Below are positions 61,427-64,000 of a stretch of 64,000 nucleotides of DNA, piece by piece. Location: assembly GCF_003096715.1 (NCBI RefSeq), contig NZ_QEOL01000012.1, forward strand, positions 1-64,000, read 5' to 3'. This DNA is from Paraburkholderia silvatlantica. Its GTDB lineage: Bacteria; Pseudomonadota; Gammaproteobacteria; Burkholderiales; Burkholderiaceae. The first letter of the stretch is position 1; each line of letters begins with the position of its first letter. The notes under the pieces were generated by a model, which saw only the letters and a list, made by a program, of their open reading frames with translations, was not told the DNA's origin and searched no databases. The position numbers and the translations under genes are program-made.

Positions 61427-62668
61427 ATGAAGCAACATATTCTGCGTGTTTCTCCGCAAACCGTGCACTGGGGCTATTTCAGCAAGGTCGTTGCGCCCGC
61501 ATTGACCGTGCGCTCCGGCGAGCGTGTCACGATCGAGACGCTCACACACCACGCAAACGACGACTACGAACGCATGATCGAAGGCGATCCGGGCGCAGAG
61601 TCGGTGTTTGCCTGGACGTCCGAATACAAGGCGGTAGCGCGTCGCGGCGCGGGTCCGACAACCGGTCCGCTCCAGTACGGTGTGGGCGAAGGGATTGGCG
61701 TACATCTGCTGACCGGCCCGGTCGCTGTCGAAGGCGCGGAGCCGGGTGACGTGCTGGAAGTGCGCATCGTCGACGTGCAGCCGCGGCCGAGCTGCGGTGC
61801 CTGCTTCGCGGGCCGTTGCTTCGGCTCGAATGTGGCAGCCTCGTGGGGCTTTCACTACCGCGATTTGATCGAAGAGCCGAAACCTCGCGAGGTCGTGACG
61901 ATCTTCGAACTCGATACCGCTGGCGAGCCGTATGCCCGCGCGGTTTACAACTATGTCTGGACGCCGCAAACCGACCCGGATGGCGTGGTGCATTCGAATA
62001 TCGACTATCCAGGCGTACGCGTCGACCATAAGCTCGTGAAGAAGCGCGAGAACGTGCTGCGTGACGTCAAGGTACCGGCGCGTCTGCATTTCGGCACGAT
62101 GGGCGTGGCGCCGGCGGAAGCGGATTACGTCAGTTCCATTCCTCCGAGCTACACAGGCGGCAACATCGACGACTGGCGCGCCGGAAAAGGCGCCCGCATG
62201 TATTACCCGGTCGCCGTGGCCGGTGCACATTTCTCGGTGGGCGATCCGCACGCGGCGCAGGGGGACAGTGAACTCGGGGGCACGGCGATCGAAACCTCGT
62301 TGACCGGAGAATTCGAATTCATCCTGCACAAGAAGCACACGCTCGCAGGGACCATCCTGGAAGGTCTCGATCATCCGATGCTCGAGACCGAAGAATTGTG
62401 GTCGATGTATGGCTTCACGTTCCCGAACTACCTGGCGGCGCTCGGACCTGAAGGGCAGACCACCGTTGCTGGACACGCGTCGCTCGACCAGGCGATGCGC
62501 GACGCGTTCCGCAAGCTGCGTCGCTTCCTGATGCAGGTGCACAAGCTCAGCGAGGACGAGGCGATCGCACTGCTTTCGGTTGCCGCCGATTTCGGCATAA
62601 CCCAGGTGGTCGACGCGAATTGGGGCGTCCACGGCTCGATTCGCAAGAGCGTATTCGCCGAGCGGTAA
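61427..62668 (+). CDS. acetamidase/formamidase-family protein
   Basis: Amide hydrolase-family protein of 413 residues (FmdA_AmdA fold). Family pattern: ETLTHHANDDYERMIEGDPG, PGDVLEVRIVDVQPRP, SIPPSYTGGNIDDWRAGKGA and FSVGDPHAAQGDSELGGTAI. The neighbouring convergent copy has GELCGTAIE where this has SELGGTAIE, so a Cys is replaced by Gly near the metal site. It follows the ABC importer genes and probably acts on the imported compound. Substrate is unconfirmed. Confidence 0.9.
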   Translation: MKQHILRVSPQTVHWGYFSKVVAPALTVRSGERVTIETLTHHANDDYERMIEGDPGAESVFAWTSEYKAVARRGAGPTTGPLQYGVGEGIGVHLLTGPVAVEGAEPGDVLEVRIVDVQPRPSCGACFAGRCFGSNVAASWGFHYRDLIEEPKPREVVTIFELDTAGEPYARAVYNYVWTPQTDPDGVVHSNIDYPGVRVDHKLVKKRENVLRDVKVPARLHFGTMGVAPAEADYVSSIPPSYTGGNIDDWRAGKGARMYYPVAVAGAHFSVGDPHAAQGDSELGGTAIETSLTGEFEFILHKKHTLAGTILEGLDHPMLETEELWSMYGFTFPNYLAALGPEGQTTVAGHASLDQAMRDAFRKLRRFLMQVHKLSEDEAIALLSVAADFGITQVVDANWGVHGSIRKSVFAER

Positions 62669-62677
62669 GCGAGTGTA

Positions 62678-63982
62678 TCAACTGGTCGTGGCCCCTCCTT
62701 GAGAGTGTGCCGCGTTCAGGCGATTGAGTCGTTGCGTGAACATCGATTTCCGGATCACTGCATGTACGCCCCAGTTGCCGTTGACGACCTGCGTGACGCT
62801 AAAGTCCACGGCAACGGAGATCAGCGATATGGCTTCGTCCTCGCTCAAACTGAATGCAGTCATGAGGAAGCGTCGTGTCTTCCGAAAGGCGTCGCGCATC
62901 GCCGAGTCGAGAGAGGATCGCTCGTACACGAGGCTGGGTGCGCGCTCGCCCAGCTCTTTCAGGTAGTTCGGATGCGAGAATCCCTGCAGTACCCATTCGT
63001 CCGGTGTTTCGATGAGCGGGTAGTCGATATCGGCAAACGGTTCACTGGTGAGGGATTCGGCCTTGTGGAGAATGACCTGGAATACGCCGGTAAACGAGCA
63101 CTCGATGGCCGTGCCGCACAGTTCACCGTCACCCTGGGACGCATGCGGATCGCCAACGGAAAGCAAACCGCCAACGGCTGCGACACGCAGGTAAAGCGTG
63201 GCGCCCTTGGTGACCCGCCAGTTATCAATGTTGCCGCCGAAATGGGACGGGGGCACGGAGTCGACGAGGCCTGTCTCGGCAGGCGCCAGGGCGACCACGC
63301 CAAAATGCGGCCGCACCGGAATCGTCACGCCTTCGAGCACGCCGTGATTTTCGACAATGGAGTCGCGCTCGACGGGCACACCCGGGTAATCGATCGTCCG
63401 ATGCTCGACGCCTTGCGGGTCGCGCTGAGTTGTCCAGCGAAAGTTATAGACTGCGTGGGCGCAGTTCTGTCCCGCGCTGCAGTTGACCTCGTAGATCGTC
63501 ACGACTTCGCGCGGCTTGGGCTCTTCGAGCAGGTCGTCGTAGTGAAAGCCCCACCACGTCGCGGCATTGCTGCCGAAGGCGCGGCCCTCGTATTTGGCAT
63601 TGGCGGCGAGCCGCGGTGCGATGTCGAGGATGCGCACTTCGAGGACGTCGCCGGGCTGCGCCTCCTTTACGTAGATCGGACCCGTGCAGATGTGGACGCC
63701 GAAGCCTTCGCCGTTGCCACGCCCGTAGATCGATGCATCGGTTGGCCCGGCACCTCGGCGTTCGACGGCCTTGCCTTCTCGCGTCCATTGAAACACGCGT
63801 TCGGCGCCGGAGTCGCCCTTTATCATGCGCTCATAGTCGTCGTACGCATGCTGGGTCAAGGTCTCGATAGTGACGATGTCACCGGAATCGATCGTCAGCG
63901 CCGACGCAATATCGCGGCTGAGATAGCCCCAATGGATGGTTTCCGGTGTCGCTGGCAAATGAAAATGGCGGCCGGATGCCAC
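62678..63982 (-). CDS. acetamidase/formamidase-family protein, convergent paralogue
   Basis: Protein of at least 434 residues, a paralogue of the preceding gene: ETLTQHAYDDYERMIKGDSG, PGDVLEVRILDIAPRLAANA, PPSHFGGNIDNWRVTKGATL and LSVGDPHASQGDGELCGTAI. Its stop lies nine bases from that of its convergent neighbour, with no terminator between. It begins with GTG at 63982, but the frame stays open to the window edge at 64000, so the true start may lie outside. It retains the Cys that its neighbour lacks. Confidence 0.9.
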   Translation of the reverse strand: MASGRHFHLPATPETIHWGYLSRDIASALTIDSGDIVTIETLTQHAYDDYERMIKGDSGAERVFQWTREGKAVERRGAGPTDASIYGRGNGEGFGVHICTGPIYVKEAQPGDVLEVRILDIAPRLAANAKYEGRAFGSNAATWWGFHYDDLLEEPKPREVVTIYEVNCSAGQNCAHAVYNFRWTTQRDPQGVEHRTIDYPGVPVERDSIVENHGVLEGVTIPVRPHFGVVALAPAETGLVDSVPPSHFGGNIDNWRVTKGATLYLRVAAVGGLLSVGDPHASQGDGELCGTAIECSFTGVFQVILHKAESLTSEPFADIDYPLIETPDEWVLQGFSHPNYLKELGERAPSLVYERSSLDSAMRDAFRKTRRFLMTAFSLSEDEAISLISVAVDFSVTQVVNGNWGVHAVIRKSMFTQRLNRLNAAHSQGGATTS

Positions 63983-64000
63983 TGGCCCGGCGGCACTGGC

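Noticed and set aside
1..64000. CRISPR array, tRNA, rRNA, prophage or integron
   Set aside because: No regularly spaced repeats, tRNA-like folds, rRNA motifs, phage structural genes or attC-type repeats were seen by eye on either strand.

Overview
This is a GC-rich window with proteobacterial (most likely Burkholderiaceae: Paraburkholderia/Caballeronia/Burkholderia) gene content: a DUF4148 exported protein, NodT-type outer-membrane lipoproteins, many LysR/AraC/GlxA/GntR/MarR regulators and branched or polar amino-acid ABC transporters. I see no rRNA, tRNA, ribosomal protein or other housekeeping gene. That, with the many one-step catabolic and efflux modules, suggests a secondary chromosome or megaplasmid. 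The genus assignment is inference.

Layout. 1-4068: an EmrA-type membrane fusion protein cut by the window edge, its NodT outer-membrane partner, a small hypothetical protein and a LysR regulator. 4069-6104: sparse DNA with an XRE-cupin regulator. 6105-15619: a catabolic island with an MDR dehydrogenase divergent from HxlR, a DJ-1/PfpI protein, an LLM flavin monooxygenase, a flavin reductase, an FAH-family hydrolase, a RibB-type DHBP synthase, a tandem-winged-helix GntR, an FMN alpha-hydroxy-acid dehydrogenase and an AraC regulator. 15620-17100: decayed DNA holding a metallo-beta-lactamase-fold pseudogene, a DUF4286-like fragment and a transposase remnant. 17155-21557: DUF4148 protein, a Tat-exported Acg-type nitroreductase, a DUF6544-like protein and an SphA/MetA-type outer-membrane protein.

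21694-38142 is an efflux and signalling block. Two complete tripartite RND pumps (OMF-MFP-RND, one on each strand) flank a two-component region with one histidine kinase and three OmpR-type regulators. One regulator has Glu in place of the phospho-acceptor Asp and Arg in place of the conserved Lys. 38291-43459 holds nitrogen genes: asparaginase, D-amino-acid dehydrogenase, a GlxA-type regulator and an orphan LivK-type binding protein.

43691-51652: an AraC regulator, tandem NAD-epimerases (the first internally deleted in frame), a CocE-type hydrolase, a small methyltransferase, and a MarR-led operon (MarR, isochorismatase-family hydrolase, small membrane protein, DHA2 exporter) behind a perfect 32-bp palindrome. 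52294-56609: MipA/OmpV protein, response regulator, a 50-residue truncated receiver-like ORF, histidine kinase and two membrane proteins, the second with a four-fold internal repeat. 56692-64000: an AtuA/DUF1446 fragment, a type II NADH-dehydrogenase-like protein, an IS21 IstB fragment, then an amide or amino-acid module: periplasmic binding protein, a permease-ATPase fusion and two convergent acetamidase/formamidase genes.

The strongest candidates for something undescribed are the flavin-monooxygenase island with its own DHBP synthase and double-headed GntR regulator, the degenerate receiver next to an RND pump, and the truncated receiver ORF wedged between a response regulator and its kinase. 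All family assignments were made by reading the sequence, without database searches.
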